Shown here piece after piece: positions 22,901 through 34,366 of a DNA stretch of 64,000 bases. The DNA is taken from the NCBI GenBank assembly GCA_003971905.1, contig RSEE01000032.1, forward strand, positions 558,001 through 622,000, given 5' to 3'. The notes beneath the pieces are model-generated. The model worked only from the letters and a program-made list of their open reading frames with translations. It did no database searches and was not told the origin of the DNA. The position numbers and the translations under genes are program-made. The stretch's first letter is position 1; every line of letters starts with the position of its first letter. Source of the stretch: Moniliella sp. 'wahieum' (Eukaryota; Basidiomycota; Moniliellomycetes; Moniliellales; Moniliellaceae).

Positions 22901-24293
22901 AACGGCTGCCGCTTGGGCATGTGCAAATCTGGTGGCCGTCGTAATTCTTCATCATCAGGGATGGGTCAGCAGCTCGGTCATAGTAGCCCGCTGATGCGGA
23001 TTGACGACCAACATGCGCGAAAGCAGGTGCTTGCATTCGGCCGACAGCCAAGGAGGGTATTCAACGACTCCCTTTTTTGATCTTGGCGTGCAAGGCAGGC
23101 ATGGATTTGTCATCAAACGGCACCTGCCGCAAACCAGCACAACAAAAACCACCCCAAACGACCAAACGTCCACCTCGGGGCCCGTATATAGCTTGGCATT
23201 GAGCAACTCTGGCGAGGCAAAGTAGAGCGAACCACAAAAGGTGGTCAGGTTTCCGTGGGCGAGTAGAGGTTCGAGAGACCAAAATCGATGATCTTGATGT
23301 TGCCCGACTTGGAAATGAGGATGTTTTCAATCTTCAGGTCTAAATGAGAGCACATGTCACATGTCAGGTCAGCGGAAGAGAGACATGGTTGGTTTGCCTC
23401 GCACCAATAGACAGCGCAGGCAAGCACCCGCACGGCTAGGACATACCTCGATGAATGACCGAGTTGCGGTGGCAGTACTCCAGCGCCGAAGCGATCTGAC
23501 GGGCAAACTTGCGAGCTGCCTGCTCGCGCAGACGACCATGGGCAATAATGTAGTCGAGCAGCTGGCCGCCATTAACATACTCGCACACCATGTAGTAATG
23601 GTTGGGCTGCACCATCATCTCCCGCATCCCACACATACGGGTGGTGCAGCAACAATTGCAGCGACCCTTCCCGTGTGGTTCGCACCTCCTTGGCCTCATC
23701 TTTGGCTTGAGCTTTGCGCATGTACGACGCCGTTGGAGCCACGTACGCCCGCCCATGCGAGTCGAGCAAAGGAGTGCCATCGGCGTGGCAGGCGGCCGCC
23801 TTGGCAGCCACCTGCTCCGCGGCAGCTACCGACGTGTGGCGAGGAACGATCTTGATTCCCACTTTTTCCCCCGTCGTCATTTTGACCGCAAGTTTCACCT
23901 TGCCCATCGACCCGGCCCCCAGCGTCTTGCCTAGCACATACGACCCAATCGTCCGCCGTCCCCGACGTTCGCGGTCCCAGAGGAGGGAAGGATCGCGCTC
24001 TCGCTCTCGCTCTCGCGCCCGTCGATCGGCGCTTGCGTCAGCGGCGGCCGAAACCGAAACGGACGCAGACTGGGGAGTGGAGTGGGTATGCATGTGGTGG
24101 TGGGGGCGGGAAGCGTGCTGCTGGGAAAGAGGTGCTGAGGGGGCGATGTGGGTGGCGAGGGTGCGGGCGTGGGCTTGGAGGACGGCGTACTCGTCGGCGC
24201 GACCATGGGCCTGAGCATGGGCCATGTCCCCTGGAGCGCAGCGAGGGCGGCGTGCGCACCGGAAGGGTCGGTCGCGGGCGACGTTCCCGTCAT
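19947..24293 (-). CDS. KIN1: Kin1/Kin2-family (MARK/PAR-1-like) Ser/Thr protein kinase
   Basis: These kinases act at the cell cortex in polarity, exocytosis and wall growth. From ATG 24293 a disordered His/Ser/Pro leader precedes the kinase domain: [20 protein letters not shown] (about 23960-23900), the lysine in VGIKIVPRH (about 23853), [94 protein letters not shown]. An intron (23340-23446) splits the Asp codon of the HRD loop. A low-complexity linker holds [14 protein letters not shown] and [18 protein letters not shown], both Kin1-specific. The C-terminal KA1 domain (about 20470-19950) reads [31 protein letters not shown] and [14 protein letters not shown]. Roughly 40 extra residues sit between the beta-3 lysine and helix C. 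Frame changes are scattered; one missing base at 22966 turns HPWMMKNYDG into a stop. Confidence 0.9.
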
Positions 24294-25412
24294 GGACGCA
24301 ATGGCGGGTTAGGGAAAGAAGAGGTGGAGGTGGGGAAGGTAGCCGTGGCGCAGGAGGAGCAGAAAATGGAGAAAGAGTAAGTCAGATCCACCCAGCAGCG
24401 CCCTGCGTCGCAGCTTCGCTGATCACGAGGATCCATCGGCTAATTACTCTCCTAATCAGCGCTCAGCGCCAGCTCTAAGCGCTCTAAGCACCCGCCCCAC
24501 CAGTGATCGGTGGTTGAGGATCGATAATCGATTCGATCAGCGGCAATCGCAAAGGTTAATTAATGAGCGCGCTGAGCCTCGCCATCGCTGTTGAAAGTAG
24601 CATGCTGAATCGTTCGACTGCCCACTGTGCCACTTTCAGAAGGTGAGTTTTATAGCCCAGCCAAGCTTCAATCCTCTTCACTCCTTCAAGCGGCGCGCAT
24701 TCGATTCGCGCCGGCGCTGGCTCTACAATGCTGGCGTCATGGCCATGGGATCAGTGACGAGAGGACGAGGACATGAATGACAAAAGGAACCATGGAATGA
24801 ACCCCCATAACCGCACCGAACACGGACACACAACCCAAACGATCGGAGAGAAGAGACAAACACAACAGAAGATCGGCCATCAAAAGTAAGTGGTGGCTGG
24901 CGAGAGAGAGAGAGCTTGACAACGCAGTAGGCGTAGCAGACAAGCAGCCGGAGTATACAGAGACGCGGTGAAGCCCATTGAAAGACAATGGAATGCGGGG
25001 TATAGCCACGACGAGCCCGAAGGACGAGGACGAAAGTGGAGGCGGGGATGATGATCAAAAGTAGAGAGGAGAGGGAGAAGGAGAGGGAGAGGAAAGCGAA
25101 GATGGGGACGAGCACAGTGTCAATGATGATGGTGATGATGATGGTAATGGTGATGATGGTAAGACAGTGGATGATGGTGAGCGACAACAGCTCAGTTCGT
25201 TCAAGTGACATGAAACGAGAGAGAGCGTGGGGCCAGGCAGGCGTAGGCAGGGGGCGATGGGGGGGGAGTGCAAAAGCGGGACACGGCGGTGGGACATGAG
25301 ATCTGAGGCTACATCAGGGAATGTGAGTGGGCACTGGCTGAGTAAGCCAAACCACCCCAACAACCCAGAAGATCGACGGCCCAACGACGGCAGGACCAGC
25401 CAGGCGGGCCAG
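24294..25412. other. Intergenic, no gene seen
   Basis: Upstream of the kinase start it is rich in short palindromic motifs (GCTCTAAGCGCTCTAAGC near 24470, ATCGATAATCGATTCGAT near 24520). 24900-25200 is purine-rich with GATGATGGT repeats and probably holds the 3' end of the neighbouring minus-strand transcript. The 162-codon minus-strand ORF here is low complexity and was not accepted. Confidence 0.4.
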
Positions 25413-27833
25413 CTACTCGTCCATGGCCGTGTCCTGATCCAAGTCCATCGCATCCAACGCCGGCGCGGTATCGGCATCGACAACGGCCTGCATCTGCTGC
25501 GCTTGCTTATGGTTGTGGCCGGGTCCGCCCCCGGCCAGCGCTTGGGCCTGGATCATCTCCACCGTGCGCTGACTCACATTCGCCTTTTTCGCCTGCATCT
25601 CCGCCGCCAAGCGCGCTGCCCGTGCCACTTCTCTCCGCGCCCAAACTCGCCGTTGACACCACCGCCTTCCCATCCACGCCCATCTTGGCCGACTGCCCAC
25701 CGCCATACGCATGCAGCACTTGCAGCCCCAACAGACCGTGGGAGCCCGAGTGGAGGTAATGTACCGCAGCCCATTCAGGTTCTTGTACGTCTTGCCACAC
25801 GTGCCTACCTGGCACATGTACAGCATCCGAGGGTCAAGCGGCAAGCCGCTCTGCCCCGGAGGAGGCAGGGCGGACAAAGGCTGCAGCGATGGCACCGGGA
25901 GCCCAAGCTGGCCTCCATCGCCTCCGCCCTTGTCGGTGGAACCGCGCAGCAAGGGAGGCGCCGGAGGCAAACAAGTGCCCCTACCAGCCTGGGCGAGCGA
26001 GGCAGCCTGGGTCTGAGCTTGCACGCCCGCCAAACCAGTAGCAGCAACGACGGGCCGCACTGGGCCTCCCGCCGCCTTCTGCCGCGACCCCATGCCGATT
26101 GGGGTGAACGTTGCGCCGGCTCGGCAGGCCATGGGCGAGCGCCCAGCGCAACTGCCGTCAAAGTCGACGCGTCCGAGCCAGGTGCAGCAGTCGTGCCCGG
26201 CGCTGCAAGCGCAGCCGAGGCAGTAAACGGGAGCTGGGGACTGGCGCCAGCGCGGGGGGTGCTCAAGCCCGGATGGGCCGTGATCGGGGAGGTACCAGGG
26301 GTGGTAAGACCGGATGAAGCGGGAAAGGGCCTGCGATCGAGCCCGTTGTGGGAGCAAGCAGGTTCTGGTTGCAATGCCCATGGACCCTGTGGTACTTGAG
26401 CCCGTTCATCTGCTTGTACGCCTTGTCGCACCCGGGCGACGGACACTTGAACGGTTTGTCCACACTCCCGGGCGTCAGGCCGACAGCTGTAGGAGAAAAT
26501 GTGGTGGGCGACTCGGCACTAGGACTGGTGCGTGCGAGCCAAGGACCAGCGGTGTCGTCGCGCGAGAGCGCGGCGTGCCCGAACTGGTGGGACCGGGTGG
26601 GGCAGGGTCTGGTTCGGCAGAGCATGTGCACCAGGCGTGGGAAAAACAAGTTGGGCGGCGCACAGGAGGGTAAGCTATGGTCTTCTGTTGGTGGGGCGCG
26701 GAGCGACAAACGGCCGTTGCCAACGGGGCCGGGGCAGCTACAACGCCTCCGCGTCGATCCCCTCGTCGTCCGTCGGCGCACCAGCAAAGGGAGAGCCAGC
26801 ACGACGGGAGCCAGGGAAGGCACGCATACCGCCCACGTTGCCAGGGCATTGGTGGCGGGCAAGGAAACCCAGTGAGGGTGCGTTTACGCTGATTGACCGC
26901 GGCCAGTGCGGCAGCATTGACCGAGAGAGGTCGTGGGTAGTGGGTCGCCGGAAGAGCCGCCCGGACAGCCGGGCTGGAGGGATTGGAGGAGCCGGATGAT
27001 TGCTCGGAGCAGCCATCGTCTAGCACCATCCCAGGCACAGCATCCTCGTCGCCGTCGTCGAGACGAACATGGTGCTCTTCATAGTGCTGCAGCAAATCGT
27101 GCAGGTCGGGCAGGTCCAGACCACAGCACGAAAAGTTGCGGCAAAACTTTGACTCAAGCGGATCTGGACGAAGCGAGCCAGGAGCCAAACCCCCTGGTCC
27201 GAGCCGATCGAAGTACCAAACTTGCAGGTGTCAAACGAACTGCGTAGAACAAAGCAACAAGTCAGAGAGAGGTGGCGACATGGAAAGAAAGCAAGAGCCA
27301 GGGGAAAAGAACGTACTCGATCATCCCGTCGCGATCAAACGACATGGCCATTCCATTCCCATCACATCCATCGACGCCGTCGCGCCAAGAGGAGGCAGAA
27401 GCGCCCGCAGCGTAAAAGCGGAAAGACTGGCCGGATGTAAAGGGAGTGTGTGAGTAGGAGTTGGAGTAGGAGTAGGACATGGGCGCCAGCCCGAGCGAGC
27501 TGGCGCCAAAACTGATGGGTTGTGCAGCAACAGATGTGTCTTCGAGGATCGAAGCGCGGCGGTCGTGTGGCGGCAGATCAGGGGCGGATGGGGAGGCGGA
27601 GCTGCCGCTGGCCCCCCCGGTGTAGATGGGGATGGGTTCTGGGGAGGACATGAGATACGGAGGGGCTGCCGCCGGCAGGGATACAGAGGAGAAGCGGGGC
27701 GCGAAGGAGGGGGCGATGGAGGTGGCGGTGGCGGTGGCGAGGGGGCGGAGGTGGTGGTGGGCCAGATAGGAGGCGCTACGGATGCTGCGCTGGCTAAAGA
27801 GATGCTGCTGCCGGATCGAAGATCCAACTCCAT
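25413..27833 (-). CDS. Sfp1/JAZF1-type C2H2 zinc-finger transcription factor
   Basis: Sfp1 in yeast activates ribosomal and growth genes downstream of TOR. Minus strand reading: a disordered N-terminus (MELDLRSGSSISLASAAS from ATG 27833, or MSSPEPIPIYTGGASGSS from ATG 27651), intron 27240-27316, DSFDTCKFGTS, then the first finger-like module KFCRNFSCCGLDLPDLHDLL ending HYEEHH. Far downstream are two further fingers: FKCPSPGCDKAYKQMNGLKY followed by HRVHGH (about 26450-26380), and MCQVGTCGKTYKNLNGLRYH then YLHSGSH (about 25820-25750). The YKxxNGLxYH signature is the hallmark of the Sfp1/JAZF1 family. The C-terminus ends with an acidic DAMDLDQDTAMDE. At least four frame changes are needed. Confidence 0.85.
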
Positions 27834-29700
27834 CCCCAGTGTCGATGTCGAAGCCAGATGCACACCAAAATATGTCACGCGTCGGTCATCACCCTTCGAC
27901 ACTGGCGCCATGCATGCCCCCTCCTCCATCATTGCATCGTCCCAGACGTCACGCGTCACATGTCACACGTCAAGCTCATGCGTCACGCGTCACCGCTCAC
28001 CCCGTACACGATGAGTCGTTGCTACTCATCGATCTCATCAAGTCATCGAAGTCATCTAGGCAAACTCAAGTCAGTAGTCAGTAGTCAGTAGTCCATAACC
28101 ACTAGTGGACATTGGATCCATTGGGTACTGGCCACTAGTAACTAGTAACTAGTAACGCGTAACGCTAGCCACGGGCGCTGGGCCACCGGTCATCTAGTCA
28201 CGAGAGTCACTAGTCACCGGTCACATGCACACCACTCGTTCATCACCGCATCACCACAGAATCACTGGCAAGCTTGAAGCTTGAAGCTTGATCCATGAGT
28301 TCAACGCGATCATTAATCATTGATCGTTACCCGGTCCCGGTTTTTACCCCAGTAACCTCGTAACCTCGTAACCTAGTAACCTAGTAACCGGTAACCGGTA
28401 ACCATTGGTGCATTGGCATTAGATTTCATCGTCGATTCAATGGTGACAATGATCGATAATCGATAATCGAATCATCGAGAATCGAGAATCGAGAATCCCG
28501 TCATATAACCGCAATCACGGGTTCCCCATCGTTGATCCCATGTATCACACTTGGCTGGATTTCAATCTAGTCACCGTATCCCCGGGATCTAGTACTTGCC
28601 GCTCGTTGATGTTGGCAATTGATATATGGATACCTGCTACATGGTGATCGATGATCGATGGTCCTCTCTCTGGCTGTGCCAAGTCACGCGTCACGGCATG
28701 TCACTCATCCCATTGCATCACGGATGTCGGATGATATTGAATGAGATCATCTGGGCGTGGCAGGAGGCTCAGACTCAGTGGCCTGGTGTGGCTCCGTAAC
28801 GCGTAACGCGTAAGTTCAGTAGGGTTCAACGTCGTGATTAACAAAATTCAGTGTACCACCAACATTCAGATGTTCAGTACGTCCAGGCCACTGAATAGCA
28901 TACCCTAGTGTTCGTGTACTCAAAAGATCTCAATCTCAAGTTGCACTTGAAGCTTCAAGCTTCAAGCTTCAAGCCTCAGGCCTCAAGCTTCACTCTGCAA
29001 GCTTCAAGCTTCAAGGAGCACGTCCTCAGTGCTCCGCGCCCAGCGCCAGTACGCTCCTCAGGCTGAGGGCCTCAAGCCTCAGGGCCTCAGGACAGGCCGG
29101 ATCTATGTATCAGGCCTCAGGCACCGCCTGTCCCATGTTGGCCGTCTGTCCTGGCATGTCCATCGGCATCATCCACGCGGTGTCTCATGACCGCGTGCGC
29201 GGCATGGTGGCTGTAGGCCTCTGGTCAGTCGGCACACAGAGCATCTGGGATGCCCTCCTGATCGGGCAACACCATGCCGTGTCACATGTCACATGTCATG
29301 GCCCCACAATGCGCACCCCGGAGGCACGACCTGGCACGACCGGTACTCAAGTACTCAGTACTCTCAGTACTCAATGTTCAACGAACGTTCAACTCAACAC
29401 ACTCGACGCAGACAGCGGGACAGCGGCGCAGCGGTGGAGTCCAGTGGGGCGCGGTGGTGCCCTGTGGTGCCAGGGCCCTGCTGGGCCAGGTCCTGGCTCG
29501 GGGCATATGAGCGCATGTGGCTGGGTCTGTCTGCCCCGAATTCCCGATGGCGCGGCGTCACGTGTCAGTCCTTAGTCACGTAGTCCCTAGTCACTCCAGT
29601 CACCATTAGACACTAGTCAGCCTGAGCGCTTAGCCTGAGCGCCTGAGCAGTCAGTAGTACGTCACATTCACACGACACGTCAGTATTCAGCAACTCCAGC
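27834..29700. repeat. Intergenic arrays of tandem duplications on palindromic hexamers
   Basis: No gene. The sequence is dominated by 7-9 bp direct repeats whose cores are palindromes: ACTAGT near 28125-28155, AAGCTT near 28270-28292 and 28945-29015, ACCGGT near 28390-28405, ACGCGT near 28795-28812, ATCGAT near 28450-28475, AGTACT near 29340-29375, AGGCCT near 28970. A CAGTAGT 7-mer repeats three times at 28070-28092, and GTAACCTxx repeats about six times at 28345-28400. Multiple GTCACGCGTCAC/GTCACATGTCAC forms occur at 27870-28010. Confidence 0.75.
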
Positions 29701-32700
29701 GTCAAAAGTGCTTTGCGACTTAGAATTTCTTGTTCGAGCTTGGTGAAGCCGATCCAGCCAAGGCGTTGGACTCTTGCAAACCATTTGAAATTCTAGCTTT
29801 CCCCAGGCCCCCCCAACACTCCGCGCCACCCCTTGGTCTGGCCGCCACAGCTGATCGATGAAGTTGGGCGTCCTATGTTTTCTGAAAACCGTTCCGGAAG
29901 CCGTCGAGCACACCAGAGTTAAGCTTTAAGCTTTGTAAGGTACACAGATCCTTCCTTGCCGCATCGAGAAAGCGCAGCAGAAGGCCAGCGTGGGGGATGG
30001 AGTGGCGGGCCGGTCGTTCAATGTTGCAAGATGTGGGGTATTTGGACACGCTAGCTTCTACACCACTCGGCTGTTATCGTTTCGATTATCGCTTCTTTTT
30101 TTCCATGCATACCAGAAAGCCAACTGTATGACCTGCGGGATGGGTATTAACACCCAATGACTACCAACGCGTCCCACCAGCTCCATTCAATATTCAGGTC
30201 AACACACACAGTTGCTTCCAAGACTGAGCGCAAAGGTAGCGGAATGGCTGAGAAACAAGATTCTCTTATCGATATCTCGGCATCATGGCGGTGGGGCATC
30301 TGACGCTTTTCTCCGTTTAGTTCGTTATGGGTGCTAACTGACATGTGGCGCAGGATCTTTCCATGATTGGTACTTGCTTGATGTCGATGAACTAAAGTTG
30401 ATTCTGAAAGAACCCTGGAAGAACCCTCGTAACTTTCCTGCAGAGGAATCCATCACCTCTTCCCCCGCCATGCCAACTGTGCCTCTTACATTATGTGCAT
30501 GGTATCTCGGCTTGATTAGCGGAGAGAACGTGCGCAGTCGCTTGAAGATAATCGATAACCTGTCTCTCCGTAGATCGTCCCACCGCAGAGGTCCCGTCGA
30601 GATCGTCGATGAGCGATGCACCAGCCAGTAGGGGGACGAGCAAATCATTGGGTCCGTGCGAAACGGGAATGCTGAGACCTATATTGTTGTTGTCTTTCAT
30701 GTGTATGGGGGCGTCATTTTCCCCTCAGAATGTAAAATGCGCGCAACATAGCCGCGATCACTCCGTCATTGACTCATACTGACTCATGGATTAGGTATCC
30801 TGTTTTCCCACAGGCAACGGCCGTGCATCTATAGTTCAGTCCTGAAGTGACGCGTCAATCATTGTGGTGGATTCCGTGGAGGACAATGGGCGTGCTTATG
30901 TAGAAGACGGTGTCGAGGCTGGTCACGGCCAAACCTGGCAAGTGCAAAAACCAAATTGGGCCGCCGACTCGAGGGCTGACCAGTGGGACAATAGGGTGCG
31001 TCGCTGCGACACATGAGGGGTGCAAAGTCAAGAGTACTATAAAGAAGACCCATATTTTTTGAACCCCGGGAGCGTTGTCCGGATCGCAGAGGTACGGGTG
31101 GACCCCGAGTTGGACGAGGTTTGCCATCCTCAAGTCTGAGCACAGGTCTTGTTACGGGGCGCTCCGTTTATCTCCTGACGCTGAGCCCCGCATGTCGTAG
31201 ACACATCTCATCCAAACACGCCTCAGTCCCGCGTTAAGCTAGCGAGAGAGAGCCAGCCGACGCCTTATCCATGATGCGGATATCATCCGCGGCCCGCTAT
31301 GGTTGCATAAGTTCATCGGCACAATCCTTTGTGCCCATCGCTCTCAGTTTTGGTAGAACCCTTTACCAGCTGCGCCGAATTGCGCAACATCAGCACCTTT
31401 GACCGCACGGGTTGCGTGGTAGTCTTTATACATATCTCTCTGGAAAGTATACCCCACAATCTGTTTATACCTCTTCTGTCATGCACATGCTACGTGAGGC
31501 ACATGAGGCCTGTTGTCTTCTGTGTATATCAGCAGCGATATCTACTAAGGCTCGTTAGCTGTGGTCCTTATCCACTAACCTGTTACAACTGTTACAACTG
31601 CTACACCTGTTGACCCTGTTACACCCCCCCTGTTCCAACCGTTCCATCCCTCTCTCGCGCTTCCACTTCTACACCACCCTTACGAATTTACGAATCAGTC
31701 GGTTACACTGCAAGCCGCGGTTACTCTCAGTACTGAAGCGCTTGTTGAGCCATAGCGTGGCTCATGCTTTGGCCAACTACGTCCCTTCAGTCCCTCCTCA
31801 GGCCTTGGAGTTCCGTTGTTTTCTCTCTCCTGTTTTTCTTTGTTCCGCAGCTTAGCCCCCCCGGTGGCGGCTCGCTGTTGATGCTCCTCTGTAGACGTCG
31901 GTGGTTGGCTTAGACCGCCACCACCACCAGTGCGATTGCATCACCTCCCTCCGAGGACCATCCACAGACTTCAAGTCTCATCAGCGCTTGCTCTTCATTC
32001 AACACCCGTCTGATTCCGCCTATTATATTACAGCGCATCGAGTGTGGTAACCGGTAACGCCCCAGGCAACCCACTTTACCCCATCAGAGTTCCTGGACCC
32101 CTTCGACTGTTTTGACGACGTACGCTGCTCTAGGATCTGAGCTATGTAGCCTTTGCAAGCAGGCAGCCACCCAAAGTAGAGGGTCTCTCCCTCGCCTCTA
32201 CACCCGCTCGGTTCGACCAGGATCTGAGGCCGGACATACCTTACGTGGCTCCGATTGGGCGTCCAAGGGTTTGTACCCCTACTCACTATTACAGGGTGGG
32301 TCCCACCTCGGGACTCCCCCGATATGACAGGTCGTCTCGTCAGCAAAACCCCTATAGTACGACAAGCTCATTCCCAGATCGTGAACCACGTGCCTTGAAT
32401 GGGTGTGGGCGCCACAGGGCATCCGTATTTCTTTCTCCCCCGCGGTCAGCTCGATCCCCCACCCAACTTCTTTGCGCCATTTTGTTCCTACTTGGACGAG
32501 GATGAGAAGTAAAGCTCGAGGGCAATAGAGGAAGTCGCGTCTCTCTCCAGCGACAAGAGGGAGAAGCGTAGCCACCATGGACCGAAGTCAGGCAGGGGTG
32601 AAACTATCTTCTCGTGGCTGAACAGTTTCCCGAAGGGTTGGTTGGGCATTCGCCGGCTAATTAATCGCTTCCTTCAAGATTCTCCTGTTTGGTCTGGTAC

Positions 32701-34279
32701 CGCATGCACCCACCGTGTCTTCAACTGGTGCCTCCCTTCGTTAGTCATGAGAGAGCACAAGGAGTGGTGGAATCCATGCAAGTCCTATGTTTTGCCGCCT
32801 GACGCGAGGTCAGCGTCGAATCGTTGTTAGAAGATGGACTTATAAAGCGGGTATCGAACAGATCAACGGGTTCTGGTCGCTGGACAACTCATCGGTCAAA
32901 AGTTGGTTTGAGCCACCGCACTGCCCACTCTTTTCCGCAGTTGTGATCGTTGAAGTCTCCACATTACGATCATTACCACAAAAAGGTGGACCACCTCACC
33001 ACAATCTCCGGTCAGATAACCACAACCTCCGGAAAGAGACAACCCCCGTCTCCACACTGAAGTGCATCGTCTCATCACACCCCAGAAAGGACGGAAAATA
33101 CTGAGCACTGACCACAGCCTCAATGCGCGATGACTGCTGAGAGCCCGAAGCCGCTGCTGGCTACGTCCACGGTTCATCCACGGCCCACACGTGGTCGAGT
33201 GTTGCAAAAGAAGCAGAAGTACGCCGGCTGCCATCTGTTATATCTCTACCGGGGCACATTTCTCTCTTAGGGAGACCTATATCTCTTTTTTAACCAGCAG
33301 GCTTAAGGTCTGCCAGTGGGATCCAACGAATGCTACCGCCCCTTAGCTATATATCATCAAAGCATATACTAATAGTCTCTCGATGTACACCGTTATAAGC
33401 GCACAGTATAGCGAGACGCTCTTCTGCTGTTCGATCTGCCCCACACCACACACACACAAAAAAGTATTGGTAGTAAATTGCTGCGAAAGCATCATTACGG
33501 TGACGTCTCGATGAGATATAATGACGATGACGGGGACCAACGGCAAAGAAAGAAGCCTCCTGATGTTGGAGAAGAAGCCGTCCCTTTCTCCGCAGCTACT
33601 CCATGTCGGCCAGAGAGCGGGGGTGGTGAATTTGGCCAGAGGGTCAGCCGCCTCTGAAGTCACACTAAACTTCACATGGGGCAGAGAAGAGCTGCACCAG
33701 AAGGACGTTGGCGGTGGGAAGCTATAAAGGATCATCGATCATATGTTGGGCAACCATCAATCAACAAAAACCACTGGAAGCTACTCCCTGTGCATTTCGG
33801 GCTTCTGGCGCTTACGGCGGGGGCGGGGGGCGCCTTTTTATTTGTGCAGTGCTCTCCTCCGTGCGCCGATTGCGCGGACTGACTGCTGTTTATGGGCGCC
33901 GTGTATGTCGTCAACGCGGCCGCGGCCCGACCACTGCCAGTCGCCGGGTCACGCTCCGGAAGGTGATTAATTGATTAAGTTTCACTGGCCAGGCGCTGCG
34001 GGCGCGCTGGCTGGGCCCGTGCGGGCTGGGCTCGTGCGCCCCGGCCGTTCCGGCGTGCCGCCCCACCACCAACCCCCTAATGGCTGGGGCGGTCTGAACG
34101 ATCCGAACGCCTGAACGCCAGTAGCGCCTTATTCTTAGCGGCGACGCCGATGGGTGCTGCCGTGTGCTGCCTCTCGCTTCGTGCTGGTCTTCAACACCCC
34201 CCCGTTTGCGCCCTGGCGTTGGTGCGCCGCCGTGCCCGCATGGGACGCCAGGGTTTCCCAACAAGTCAACTAGGGCGTC
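29701..34279. other. Gene-poor, lower-GC stretch
   Basis: Base composition is visibly closer to even than in the flanking genes, and ORFs are short. No family motif was recognised in any frame, although ORFs at 30374-30631 (+) and 32642-32830 (+) look mildly protein-like. It contains one copy of a dispersed repeat (31773-31990). It may be decayed repeat DNA; nothing identifies a specific element type. Confidence 0.4.
31773..31990 (+). repeat. Dispersed repeat, copy A
   Basis: Aligns by eye with 43457-43690 in the same orientation. Shared blocks include CGTTGTTTTCTC, CCTCTGTAG, a CCACCACCACCA run followed by TGCGATTGCATCAC, and GAGGACC. I judge similarity at about two thirds with small indels. 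Family unknown. Confidence 0.65.
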
Positions 34280-34287
34280 TTTTAAAA
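34280..34287 (+). promoter_or_regulatory. TATA-like box of the catalase gene
   Basis: TTTTAAAA lies 80 bp upstream of the likely catalase ATG at 34367 and is followed by C/T-rich sequence, a usual arrangement for fungal initiator regions. Confidence 0.4.
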
Positions 34288-34366
34288 CCGCTGCCACCCC
34301 CGCTGCCCATCGCCCCCGCTCGTCCCTTCGCCATCGCCCCCCTCCCACCTCCTTCATCCCATCGCC

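Noticed and set aside
24690-24720. tRNA T-loop-like GCATTCGATTCGC
   Set aside because: No anticodon or D arm at the right distance on either strand; no acceptor stem pairing.
24723-25211. 162-codon hydrophobic minus-strand ORF
   Set aside because: The translation is Ile/Thr/Ser/Leu low complexity from GATGATGGT and GAGAGG repeats, most likely the 3' untranslated region of the adjacent zinc-finger gene.
27870-29650. CRISPR-like array
   Set aside because: Units are 7-9 bp with no constant-length spacers, and the host is a eukaryote.
29701-34279. Retroelement remains
   Set aside because: No reverse transcriptase, integrase, protease or transposase motif and no matching long end repeats were found; repeat origin stays a possibility only.
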